Part shown: positions 39,375-48,318 of the stretch, one piece after another
Position numbering within the stretch: the first letter of the stretch is position 1
How the letters are laid out: each line of letters starts with the position of its first letter
Source of the DNA: Bradyrhizobium prioriisuperbiae
Lineage (GTDB): Bacteria; Pseudomonadota; Alphaproteobacteria; Rhizobiales; Xanthobacteraceae
Direction: 5' to 3'
Assembly (NCBI RefSeq): GCF_032397745.1
Contig: NZ_CP135921.1
Location: 7,242,501 to 7,306,500, forward strand
Length of the DNA stretch: 64,000 nt
Translations under genes and position numbers: made by a program
The notes under the pieces: generated by a model
Seen by the model: only the letters and a program-made list of their open reading frames with translations
What the model was told of the DNA's origin: nothing
Database searches by the model: none

Positions 39375-39928
39375 TCAAAACGTCGTAATCAGCCTCAGCA
39401 CTTGAACCGGCATCGACTTCACCTCGTCCTTGCCCGCGCTCAACGCGGCATGGTCAGGATACCAGGCGTTGGCATCCGACTTGGTAGCGGTGGAATTGGC
39501 CATCGTAGACGATGAGGTCGAACTCGGGGGCGAGGTCGACGTCGAACCCACGGTGCGCTGGCCGTCCGTCGAGGGCACCGCCGCGGCGGCGGTCTTCACC
39601 GGCTCGGTCGACCATTTCAGCTTGTCGAAGCTCACCGAGATATAACGCTCGCCGACGCCAAGGAAACCGCCGACGCCGATGATCACATTTTGATACCGCC
39701 GCTGCTGTCGACGATCAGATCGTTGATGCTGCCGAGGCTTTCATTGCTGTCGTTGTACACATTGACGCCAACGAGCTTCGAGGCGCGCCACAGCCCCTGG
39801 TGACTTTGCGTCGCCACCGACGACGTTGCAGTGGTGTCGGTTCTCGGTGTGGGTGCCGTCTGCGCCCACGCGGAGCCAGTCAACAGCGCTGTACTCAAAA
39901 GTGTAGCTGCTGCGTATGTCCTGAACAT
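39375..39928 (-). pseudogene. Exported PRC-barrel protein gene broken by a one-base frameshift
   Basis: The upstream part (39928 to 39683) encodes a signal peptide (AATLLSTALLTGSAWAQ) and a PRC-barrel start ending NDLIVDSSGGIKM-stop. The downstream part (39686 to 39375) continues the domain as IIGVGGFLGVGERYISVSF in another frame. Inserting one A in the four-A run at 39688-39691 would restore a single protein of about 184 residues (SGGIKNVIIGVGGFLG). Such exported PRC-barrel proteins are common in Bradyrhizobium relatives. The lesion may be a real inactivation, a phase-variable homopolymer or a sequencing error. Confidence 0.8.
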
Positions 39929-40308
39929 CGCAAGATCTCCTTGTCGCCGATAGATGCAGGAAAACCCGGGAACATGGGGGACGTTCCCCGGCTGCGGCGA
40001 AAGCAGACCAAAGTTTCACAGGGGAACGCGCGACGTGATGTCGCGAATCAGGTTCAGATGCGGAACCGTGGTGAGGATCTCGACATGCTGGCGTGCACGC
40101 ATGCATCGCAGAGCGGATTCATTGGGCTTCCAGCGTTGCGTCGGCGTCTTCTTGCAACAAAGTTGTTATCAAGGCAGGATACACCTTATTTATTTTGATG
40201 ATCTGGCTGCAGCAGCCACACCCCGTGGCGTTTTTCCGGCGCGAACCGGAATGAAGCCGCGTTGTTTCACCTGTATGTGGTCAGCATCATTCGGCGGGGG
40301 GATTGGAC
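39929..40308. other. Intergenic region upstream of the oxidoreductase fusion gene
   Basis: 380 bases between two divergent genes. It has a 17-base inverted repeat CGCGAC-N5-GTCGCG at 40029-40045 and an A+T-rich stretch at about 40160-40200 that could be the promoter. No gene or RNA is supported. Confidence 0.5.
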
Positions 40309-43300
40309 ATGGGCGGAAACAAAACACGCGTGGCAATTTTGGGCGGCGGAGTCGGCTCGCTGAGCGCCGCTTTCGCGCTGAGCGAAATCGATCCGAAAGG
40401 CGAAAAATACGAGATTACGCTGTATCAACTCGGCTGGCGTCTCGGCGGCAAGACCGCCAGTGGGCGCAACGCCGAATACGGCCAGCGGATCGAGGAGCAT
40501 GGGCTGCATATCTGGGCCGGCTTTTACGAGAACGCCTTCACCATCATGCGCTCCGTTTTCAAGTCGCTGAATCCCCCTCCGGGTGATCCGATCACCACGA
40601 TCGGCGACGCCTTCAAGCGGCAGAATCAGATCTACTATTCAGAGTTGTACGAGAACCAATGGCTCCCGTGGCCGTTCTGGTTTCAACCGGACCCGGATGA
40701 ATCGGTATTTCCCGGACGCGACAGCATCTTTGCGCCGCCTGATCAGATCATGCCGTCGCTCTCGACCTTGCTGCTTCGGATGATTGCCGCAATCATCTTC
40801 AATCTGGATTACTACAAGAATGATTGGCCCGGTGATCAGCAAGCCGAAACGGCGGCCGCGCTGGCTGCCATGTCGCCTGAACGGCAGGTTCGGCTCTCCA
40901 GCCTACCTGTAACGAACACCAGCGGCCATCCCCTGCTCGCGCTGGCGCACGCCGTCGGCGAACGCCTGAAGAGCGATGTGGAGAATGTCCGCCGTGACGC
41001 AGAATCGGACATGATCGCGCTGCTCGGCGCTTTCCATGATCTCGTGAAGAAGTATCAAGACTCCGGCCTGGCAGAAGGCTTCAGGCGCTTTCTGGTGCTC
41101 GCCAATCTCGGCATGTGCATGTTGCTGGGCATCCTGAAAAACGGCTGCCTCTGGTTCGGGCTGGATGTTCTCGACAAGTATGAATTTCGGGACTTCCTCG
41201 CACAGGAAAACGAGGCCGCCGCGAACAATGCCATCGTGACCGCATTGTACGAGTATATTTTCGCGTATGTGGGCGGCGACCGCCAAAAGCCGTCCGTGTC
41301 CGCGTGCTCCGCCATCCAGGGGCTGATGCGCCTGTTCTTCACCTACAAAGGAGCGTTTTTCTTCAAGTCGGTGGTCGGCATGGGCGACACGATCTGCACA
41401 CCGATTTATCAACTGCTCAAGCAACGAGGGGTCAAGTTCAACTTCTTCCACAACGTGACCGGCCTCGCACCAAACGCCGACGGCTCCAGCATCGGCACAA
41501 TCCACATCGACCAGCAGGTCGCGTTTGTCGATGGTGTGGAGGAATACTATCCGCTGGTTCCGGTGAATGGCTTCGACTGCTGGCCATCGGAGCCGCTGTG
41601 GGACCAGATCAAGGATGGCAAGGCTCTGGAGGCGGCAGGCTACAATTTCGAGAATGCCTATGGCCCTCCCTTCCCTCCGCAGCCGGCGCCGGTCGCGCGA
41701 CTGTCGCTGCAGCTTGGAAAGGACTTTGACAAAGTCATTCTCGGGATTCCGGTCGGCGCGCTCAGCAGCATTTGCCAACCGTTGATGCATGACAAGCCGG
41801 CCTGGGCAGACATGATCAACAACCTCCCGACCGTGCGCACCCAGGCCCTCCAGTTGTGGCTCAATTGCGAGGTCACCGCGCTCGGCGGACCGTATGTGAC
41901 GCCCACGGTGCCACCAGCGATGGAGACGATGGGGCCGATCGTAACCACGTGCCAACCGCCGTTCGACACGTATTCGGATATGTCGCAACTGCTGCCCGCC
42001 GAGGCGTGGCCGGCCCCAGCCCCCCGCTCCATCGCCTATTTCTGCGCGGTGATGGAAGACGCAGGCGTGCCGAACAACGAGAGTCTCGCCGCCGGCAAAG
42101 TCAAGGCGGACGCTCTCGGCTGGATGACATCGTGGCTCGACACGATCTGGACCAATATAGGTTCGGGCACGAACTTCCGCTGGGATCTCCTGCACTCCCC
42201 AGGAAGTGCTGTGGGATCGGCGCGGCTCGATGAGCAATTCTGGCGAGCCAATATCAATCCGACCGAACGCTACGTCCTGAGCCTACCCGGCACACTCAAG
42301 CACCGCATGGAGCCGGGCAAATCAGGCTATGCCAATTTGTACCTGGCGGGCGACTGGACCAGGGTGCCTGAGATCAACGCCGGCTGCGTCGAAGTCGCGG
42401 CGATGTCGGGACTTATGGCCGCTTCAGCCTTGTCCGGGGTCTACATCCCGATCGTCACCATAGGCTCGGAGCCCTACAGGACGACCTCGGCACTCTCTAC
42501 GACCAATCAATACGTCAACTATGGCGGATGGACGACGTTGCCTCCCCCACCCTATATCTGCAACGATTCGACGTTCTACGGGTTCGGCTTCCATGCGGAT
42601 CGCAATGCCTGCCAGGACTTCCTCGATCGATCCTACAATCGCGTCGCGGGCGGCTCTCAATTCCGGGTCATGCTCGACATTGCGTTCCTGGTCGTCGTCC
42701 AATCCCGCAAGGTTGCCAACGCCACGGCACCGTTTTCGCTGGAAGGCACCATGGCAGAAACCGACATCGGTTTCTGGTTGCTGGTCGGCAACTACGATCC
42801 CGGCGCTTTGCTGCCCAAGTCAATCGCGTTTGTGCCCGCCTATCTGTTCATCGACAATGGCTGGTCCGCGGTCGCGGGGAACGACGTCTGGGGGTTTCCG
42901 AAATACTATGCGAGCATGAACTTGCCGGATACGGCCCCGTCCGACGGTCCTTTCGAGGTGTCTGCTCTGGCCATCCAGACGTATGCCCGGACGGCACAAG
43001 CGACCCAGCAACAGGTGCTCAAACTCACCGGCAGCCAGACGCAGGTGTCGTCGGCAGCTGATTTGGCTGCTTTGTCGTCAACCGATGTCTTCAAGAAGCT
43101 CTGCAGCGCGGCCGATTCCAAGCTGCTGAGCGACTTGGTTGACAACCCGGACATGCCGAAGTTCCTCGGCTCGACGGAGGGCATTCCATTTCCGGTGTTT
43201 TATCTCAAGCAGTCCAGATCGGCCAACAGCACGACAACGGCGAGTTATCAGTCGTTGCTGAAGGGAGATCTCGACCTGACGGCGATATCGCCCGGCAAGA

Positions 43301-43473
43301 TCGGACTGCTGACAGGAAACTGGACACTCGAATTGGGCGCATTCGACAACCTGCCCTTTGTCCGCGATCTTGGCCTTGGCACGCCGACGAACGGTACAGT
43401 CACCCTGACGACCCCCATGGGTTTCTGGGCCGAGATTGATTTTACCGTGGGGATGGCAAGCCCGATCACTTAG
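40309..43473 (+). CDS. FAD-dependent amine-oxidase-like / acetoacetate-decarboxylase-like fusion protein
   Basis: 1054 residues, cytoplasmic, no signal. Residues about 5-715 are an FAD/NAD(P)-binding amine-oxidase or phytoene-desaturase-type domain: dinucleotide fold VAILGGGVGSLSAAFAL at residue 8, the RLGGKTAS doublet, EEHGLHIWAGFYENAF, and the C-terminal FAD motif LYLAGDWTRVPEINAGCVEV (Asp 682). Residues about 745-1050 resemble acetoacetate decarboxylase; AGNDVWGFPKYY aligns with GRELSAYPKK of the Clostridium enzyme. Lys 865 falls on the Schiff-base Lys 115 there, while the neighbouring Lys 116 is Tyr. GGGGGGA precedes the ATG at 40309. Substrate unknown; a hydrophobic keto or polyene compound is a guess. 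It converges on the cyclase gene. Confidence 0.8.
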   Translation: MGGNKTRVAILGGGVGSLSAAFALSEIDPKGEKYEITLYQLGWRLGGKTASGRNAEYGQRIEEHGLHIWAGFYENAFTIMRSVFKSLNPPPGDPITTIGDAFKRQNQIYYSELYENQWLPWPFWFQPDPDESVFPGRDSIFAPPDQIMPSLSTLLLRMIAAIIFNLDYYKNDWPGDQQAETAAALAAMSPERQVRLSSLPVTNTSGHPLLALAHAVGERLKSDVENVRRDAESDMIALLGAFHDLVKKYQDSGLAEGFRRFLVLANLGMCMLLGILKNGCLWFGLDVLDKYEFRDFLAQENEAAANNAIVTALYEYIFAYVGGDRQKPSVSACSAIQGLMRLFFTYKGAFFFKSVVGMGDTICTPIYQLLKQRGVKFNFFHNVTGLAPNADGSSIGTIHIDQQVAFVDGVEEYYPLVPVNGFDCWPSEPLWDQIKDGKALEAAGYNFENAYGPPFPPQPAPVARLSLQLGKDFDKVILGIPVGALSSICQPLMHDKPAWADMINNLPTVRTQALQLWLNCEVTALGGPYVTPTVPPAMETMGPIVTTCQPPFDTYSDMSQLLPAEAWPAPAPRSIAYFCAVMEDAGVPNNESLAAGKVKADALGWMTSWLDTIWTNIGSGTNFRWDLLHSPGSAVGSARLDEQFWRANINPTERYVLSLPGTLKHRMEPGKSGYANLYLAGDWTRVPEINAGCVEVAAMSGLMAASALSGVYIPIVTIGSEPYRTTSALSTTNQYVNYGGWTTLPPPPYICNDSTFYGFGFHADRNACQDFLDRSYNRVAGGSQFRVMLDIAFLVVVQSRKVANATAPFSLEGTMAETDIGFWLLVGNYDPGALLPKSIAFVPAYLFIDNGWSAVAGNDVWGFPKYYASMNLPDTAPSDGPFEVSALAIQTYARTAQATQQQVLKLTGSQTQVSSAADLAALSSTDVFKKLCSAADSKLLSDLVDNPDMPKFLGSTEGIPFPVFYLKQSRSANSTTTASYQSLLKGDLDLTAISPGKIGLLTGNWTLELGAFDNLPFVRDLGLGTPTNGTVTLTTPMGFWAEIDFTVGMASPIT

Positions 43474-43494
43474 AAGCAGGTCGCTGGGTCAGAC

Positions 43495-46400
43495 TCAGCG
43501 ACTTGAAGACTGTCCACGAATTGCGGTCTGGGGCGTTGCGAGCGAGCCAAGCAACGCCCTGGCCTCTTGCGCGAATGTCGCGGCGCTCTGAGCCTCGGCA
43601 ATCACGATCGATTCCTGCAATGCAGCCGCCACCTCGTCCGGGCCAGTGCCGGGAATGCGGGTGAGGATCTCGGCCCGGCGGCGGTAGAGCGGCGACAGGA
43701 AGTAGCCATCACCATAGCGGCGCGCCGCGGCTATTGCCGCGTCGATCGTGCGCAACGCAGTCGCGACATCGCCGGTCGTGAGCTGCAGGCCGGCTACTTC
43801 ACCAAGATAGAAGCCGGAAAAATGCATCATGCCCAGCTTCTCGAATGCCGGCAGATTACCTTGCGCCGTTTCGAGAGCCTGATCGGGCTGCCCGAGGTAG
43901 CCGCGGGCATGAGCCTCCAGGCTTGTCGACACCAGCTGATACAGCGAGAAACCATGCTCCCTGCAGATGCCCTGCGCCTCCTCCGCCGCCGACTGCGCGT
44001 CCGCAAAGTCGCCACGTGAACGTCTGTAAAACGAGAGCCACGACAAGGCCCAGGCGGCGTAGAAGGGGTGCGCAAGCAATCGCGCATGCGCAGCAAGCTC
44101 GGCCGCCACGCGTGTCGCGCCGGCCTCGTCACCCATCGCATGCAGCACCTGAAGGAGCGCGGCCAGACTGAGAATGAGCGGATCCTGAGTGGAAACCAGC
44201 GGCAACCGGGCGCCGTCATGGGTGGTGTAGACGTGAACCGCGGATTCGAGATGCCGCCGCGCCGCCAACAAATCACCTTTTGCGAACAGCACGTATCCCA
44301 GTTCGGCGTCGCTCTCGATGCGGTGTTCCGGAAGGCCGGTTTGCTCACCAATCGCCACGCAGAGACGCGCCGTCTCCTCGGCGCCGTCGAGATCACCCGC
44401 GATGGTCAGGAAATCGCAGATACCGCGAAGCACGGCAAACAGGCCGGCAACATTGCCGAGAGCATCGCAGATCGCCCGCGCTTCCGCGAGAATCTTCCCG
44501 ACCTCGGGAACGGAGTAGCCGCGCGACGCGGAGAGGCTGACTGCGAGGCCAAGCAGCAGCTGCAGCTCCAACCCTGCACGCGTACCGTCCGCGGGTTGAC
44601 GCCGCAGCAAGTCGAGCGCGGTCTGCAAATGCCGCGCCGCCTCAACATGCGCGGCGCGGGACGCAGCCCGCTGCCCGGCGGTCGTCCATAGAGAGATCGC
44701 CTCCTCGATCGCGCCGCTTTCGGTGAAGTGATAGGCAAGCAGTTCCGGTTCAGCCTCCCGGACTTCAGGAAACCGGTCCCGCAGCACGTTGGCGATCTTG
44801 CCGTGCAGTACCTGTCGCTCTCGTTTGAGAAGGGATTCGTAGGCCGCATCGCGGATCAAGGCGTGTTTGAACAAATAGGCGCTGTTCGGCGGCAGGCCGC
44901 TGCTCTCCACCAGCCCCGACTGGGTCAGGTCGCGCAGGCCCTGGCGCAAGTCGGCGTCAGGCTGCTCCGCGACCGCAGCGAGCAGATCATAGCTGAAGCG
45001 GCGGCCGATGGCGGCGCCGAGATTGGCGATCCGCCGCGCCGACCCCAGCCGATCGAGCCGGGCGACCAGAGAATCCTGGACCGACATCGGGATTTCGACC
45101 GCCGGGCTGCCATCCAGCGCCGGTGTCGTCGCCGTCGTCGCCTCAAGCACCGATTTCGTCATTTCCTCCACGAACAAAGGAATGCCGTCGCAGCGCTCAA
45201 CAATCTGGCGCACAGTTGCAGCCGGCAGCGGAGACTCAGATCCGAGATGCGAGCAGATCCGCTCGGCGTCGCCGCGGTTCAGCCGATCGAGATGAAGGCG
45301 CGTGACATTGGCCTGTCCGATCCAGGTCGGTTCGTATTCCAGCCGAGCCGTGACCAGGATCAACCAGGGCCGATCCATCGAGCGTGAAATCGCGCGACTG
45401 AGCAGTTCCAGCGTTGTCGGGTCGCTCCAATGCGCGTCCTCGAGCACGAACAGGGCCGAATGAGCCGCCGCCCGCAGATCCATGATGCCGAGCAATGCGC
45501 TCTCCATGATCTCCTTTCGCTTCTCGACGGTCATGGCCTCGAGCCCCGTCCCCGCTTCGGCCGGCACTCCCAGCAGATCGGCAAGGACGCCCTGGCTCAA
45601 GGGCTCCGCCACTCCATATTGCGTCAGCAGGCGGCCGAGCTTGTCGCGGCGCGTCACGGCGCTGTCACTGCGGTCGAAGCCGGCGGCGCCCGCGAGCTGC
45701 TGGGAGATCGGATGCAGCGCGCTGTCGGTGTAGGTGGGGCCGCAGTACCAGATCATCTCCGGATGGAGAGGGTCAGCAGTGCGCTGCCGCAACTCCTCGA
45801 CCAGCCGGGACTTGCCGATGCCGGGTTCGCCATGGAGCAGCACCACCTGTCCGCTTCCTGCCCGCGCCACGGCCCAACGGCCAAGCAGCAGGGCCAGTTC
45901 CCTGTCGCGTCCAACCAGCGGCGATGTCTCGCCGCGGGCGCGGGCATGGAACCGGCTTGCAACGGCCGTTGCCTCCACGACCTCGAATGCCTCGGCCGGG
46001 ACTGTGAAGCCCTTGAGCTCGAATGTCCCGAGATCGCGATAGTTGAACAAGCCACGGGTGATTCGCTGAGTGGCCTTGGCGACGACAATGGTGTCGGGCG
46101 CGGCAATGGATTGCAGCCGGGCGGCAAGATTCGGGGTTTCGCCGACAATATCGACCTCACGCGCTTCCCGACGGGCGACCACATCGCTGACGACGACCAA
46201 ACCGGTCGCCACGCCGACGCGCGTCCGCAAGGTCAAGCCGTGCGGGAGCCCCAGCCGTCCGACCGCATCACGTATTTCGATACCGGCATGCACCGCATTC
46301 GCCGCGTCATCCTCGTCGGCACGCGGATACCCGAAATAGGCCAGCACACCGTCGCCCGTGTACTGGTTGATATAGCCGCCATAGCGAGCAATGATATCTT

Positions 46401-46650
46401 CGCAGGTCGACAAATACGCATCGACGACATTGACCATGTCCTCGGGGTCGAGCCTGACGGTTAGGGAGACGGAATCAACGAGATCACAGATCAGCGCAGT
46501 AACCTGCCGCCGTTCGGCGCGGTGCGTGTCCCCTCGTCGTGACGTACGATCGATCGTAGTGCTCCGCGGCCGTGGCCGGAGCGCTCCACCGCAGCCGCTG
46601 CAAATGTCAGACCCGGGAGGGTTCTGAAGTCCACACGTTTCACAATCCAT
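43495..46650 (-). CDS. Class III adenylate/guanylate cyclase with AAA ATPase and helical repeats
   Basis: 1051 residues. N-terminal zinc ribbon (CxxC at 3-6 and 17-20). Class III cyclase domain about 48-225 with both metal Asp (ICDLVD, Asp 56; TGDGVLAYFG, Asp 100) and the transition-state pair Asn 174 and Arg 178 in GETPNLAARLQ, so it looks active; purine choice is not certain. AAA_16 ATPase about 243-560 with Walker A GEPGIGKS (Lys 280) and Walker B LFVLEDAHW. The rest is TPR-like helices. This is the layout of large signal-integrating cyclases. Start ATG 46650; an upstream TTG frame exists. Divergent from the toxin-like gene. Confidence 0.93.
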   Translation of the reverse strand: MDCETCGLQNPPGSDICSGCGGALRPRPRSTTIDRTSRRGDTHRAERRQVTALICDLVDSVSLTVRLDPEDMVNVVDAYLSTCEDIIARYGGYINQYTGDGVLAYFGYPRADEDDAANAVHAGIEIRDAVGRLGLPHGLTLRTRVGVATGLVVVSDVVARREAREVDIVGETPNLAARLQSIAAPDTIVVAKATQRITRGLFNYRDLGTFELKGFTVPAEAFEVVEATAVASRFHARARGETSPLVGRDRELALLLGRWAVARAGSGQVVLLHGEPGIGKSRLVEELRQRTADPLHPEMIWYCGPTYTDSALHPISQQLAGAAGFDRSDSAVTRRDKLGRLLTQYGVAEPLSQGVLADLLGVPAEAGTGLEAMTVEKRKEIMESALLGIMDLRAAAHSALFVLEDAHWSDPTTLELLSRAISRSMDRPWLILVTARLEYEPTWIGQANVTRLHLDRLNRGDAERICSHLGSESPLPAATVRQIVERCDGIPLFVEEMTKSVLEATTATTPALDGSPAVEIPMSVQDSLVARLDRLGSARRIANLGAAIGRRFSYDLLAAVAEQPDADLRQGLRDLTQSGLVESSGLPPNSAYLFKHALIRDAAYESLLKRERQVLHGKIANVLRDRFPEVREAEPELLAYHFTESGAIEEAISLWTTAGQRAASRAAHVEAARHLQTALDLLRRQPADGTRAGLELQLLLGLAVSLSASRGYSVPEVGKILAEARAICDALGNVAGLFAVLRGICDFLTIAGDLDGAEETARLCVAIGEQTGLPEHRIESDAELGYVLFAKGDLLAARRHLESAVHVYTTHDGARLPLVSTQDPLILSLAALLQVLHAMGDEAGATRVAAELAAHARLLAHPFYAAWALSWLSFYRRSRGDFADAQSAAEEAQGICREHGFSLYQLVSTSLEAHARGYLGQPDQALETAQGNLPAFEKLGMMHFSGFYLGEVAGLQLTTGDVATALRTIDAAIAAARRYGDGYFLSPLYRRRAEILTRIPGTGPDEVAAALQESIVIAEAQSAATFAQEARALLGSLATPQTAIRGQSSSR

Positions 46651-46950
46651 GGGCGCTCGGAACTCCCGGGAACGGCTCCGGAATGCGAACAAACGCCGTT
46701 GCTGTTGCCGATCGCCTGGATGCTTTTAGAGTTGACACTTCAGGCAGATCCAAAAGCTCAGTAACGGGCAAAATTCATACAATGTCCGGGACGGGGTGGC
46801 AACGCCGGCACGGCAGACCTGCCAGATCCCGATAAATCCTTAGCGCAGGCGGGTGCCCTCCACGTCGTTCGCCCCAAAAGGCACCCGGCCCCCCTCCCAG
46901 CCCGGGCTCTGACCTGCCCCACCCGCGTGCAAGCCCGGCAATGTTCAACT

Positions 46951-46964
46951 TGTGATTTTTCACA
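46951..46964. promoter_or_regulatory. Crp/Fnr-type palindrome upstream of the toxin-like gene
   Basis: TGTGATTTTTCACA: the half-sites TGTGA and TCACA are those of Crp, but the spacer is 4 bases, the Fnr spacing, not 6. It lies 93 bases before the toxin-like gene in the 406-base gap to the divergent cyclase gene. A Crp/Fnr-family gene is two genes away. The rest of the gap holds no supported gene; GGGTGCC/GGCACCC arms occur at 46851-46857 and 46880-46886. Confidence 0.55.
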
Positions 46965-47056
46965 CAGCGTCCCGGCGCCTCCCTCGTGCAGGGTAAGTGG
47001 TCCGGAACGACCACCCATCGGAACACCTGCAGGTCACCACAGAGGGACAGGGTCCT

Positions 47057-48289
47057 ATGCCGCGCCCCATTCGAAAATTTTCCCTAGCCCGCGCGATTCG
47101 AAAGAACGCGAGAAATCTCGCTGAGGCGCAAAATACCTACAAAAAGAATGTGGTGGTCGTGAACACGTTCATCACCGGTGTCCTGAGCTCGTCATTGCCG
47201 TCCCTGAACGATCATCCGCCGGATTGGGAGGACTTCGTCACGGCCTATGAGGCCGCGACCGGGGACGCGCTCAACTGGGTCAACAACGTGATGGCCCGCC
47301 TGCTCAACGTTCCGGGCGAAGTGCAAAACTACGACCGCCTTGTCACCATGCTGCTGCAGGACGCACTGGCGCAGACCGCTCTGCTGGAATCCAATCCCAA
47401 CAACCCCATGGCACTCGCCATCCTGAATAACGATTTGTCGAGCCTCAAGGACCAGTTGGGTCTGATCACGACCTTCATTTCCGGAGCAATTACGCAGCTA
47501 CAGAATTTCAAAGATGTCCTGCCGGGCATGGCGACCCAACTGCAGGCGATTGCGACAACCTCGATCAACGCCTCCAACGCCGACCAGCAGCAGATCGCCA
47601 GTTTGAACACGCAGGTTCAGCAGCTTCAGTCCGACATCAAATCGATCACTGCCGCGATTATTGCGCTCGGCATCGCCGGTGGCGCCGCCCTGACACTGGG
47701 CATCGTGGTCACCATCGGAGCATGGCCACTCGGCGCGCTCGCCTGGATCGTCCTCGGTCCGGCCGTCGCCGTTGCAACCACTTTCATTGCGCTCGATGCG
47801 GAGAAAATCAAAGCCGACAAGTCGGCAATCACGACGCTCGAAAATCAGATCACCGGCATCACGGCCGATGTGTCCACCCTCACGCTGCTCTCGAGTGCCT
47901 ATACGGCGATGGCTAACCAGACCGAACAGCTGCAGACTGATCTTGAGGTCATTCTCGATGAATGGCAGATGTTGAATAGCGACGTCTCGCAAGCCATTTC
48001 CGACATCCAGACGGCTATCGCCGACGCCAGCTCGGCGAATTTCACCGCCGTGGCAAACGACCTTAACGAGGCCGTGACCGAATGGACCGCAGCGTATACG
48101 CAGGCAGGCGCGCTCACCGTGCAGCTCAATGTCAGCAATGCGCAGCTCCAGGTCGGCATGTCCTCCGCCCAGGTTCAGCAAACACTGCAGCAAGGCCAGA
48201 CAGTCGACATCATCACGTACTACAATCAGGTGAGTGCGGTGGCCAAGGCCAGGCGACTTGCACAGACGAACCTGAAGCGAGCCTCCTAG
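47057..48289 (+). CDS. ClyA/Hbl/Nhe-type alpha-helical pore-forming-toxin-like protein
   Basis: 410 residues, almost wholly predicted helix, without a Sec signal. The N-terminal region (VVVVNTFITGVLSSSLPSLN, then DWEDFVTAYEAATGDALNWV) follows the pattern of the Bacillus HBL/NHE enterotoxin family. A hydrophobic hairpin spans about 198-246 (two segments, 198-222 and 225-246, split by WPLG), matching the membrane-inserting tongue of that fold. Coiled coils flank it (Gln/Leu-rich, about 160-195 and 250-300). Such proteins insert in membranes, sometimes as two- or three-part toxins. Here only one is present. Function as toxin, predator/prey factor or internal membrane protein is undecided. GAGGGA precedes the ATG at 47057. 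Confidence 0.7.
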   Translation: MPRPIRKFSLARAIRKNARNLAEAQNTYKKNVVVVNTFITGVLSSSLPSLNDHPPDWEDFVTAYEAATGDALNWVNNVMARLLNVPGEVQNYDRLVTMLLQDALAQTALLESNPNNPMALAILNNDLSSLKDQLGLITTFISGAITQLQNFKDVLPGMATQLQAIATTSINASNADQQQIASLNTQVQQLQSDIKSITAAIIALGIAGGAALTLGIVVTIGAWPLGALAWIVLGPAVAVATTFIALDAEKIKADKSAITTLENQITGITADVSTLTLLSSAYTAMANQTEQLQTDLEVILDEWQMLNSDVSQAISDIQTAIADASSANFTAVANDLNEAVTEWTAAYTQAGALTVQLNVSNAQLQVGMSSAQVQQTLQQGQTVDIITYYNQVSAVAKARRLAQTNLKRAS

Positions 48290-48318
48290 TCTGCGCGCGG
48301 GCTGGCGGCAGTCACGCC

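Noticed and set aside
40903..42237. 444-codon frame antisense to the oxidoreductase fusion
   Set aside because: Shadow frame; residue make-up is typical of antisense reading and no ribosome site is seen.
45430..46464. 344-codon frame antisense to the cyclase gene
   Set aside because: Composition is Arg/Gln/Asp-rich without domain features, while the opposite strand encodes a complete cyclase-ATPase protein.
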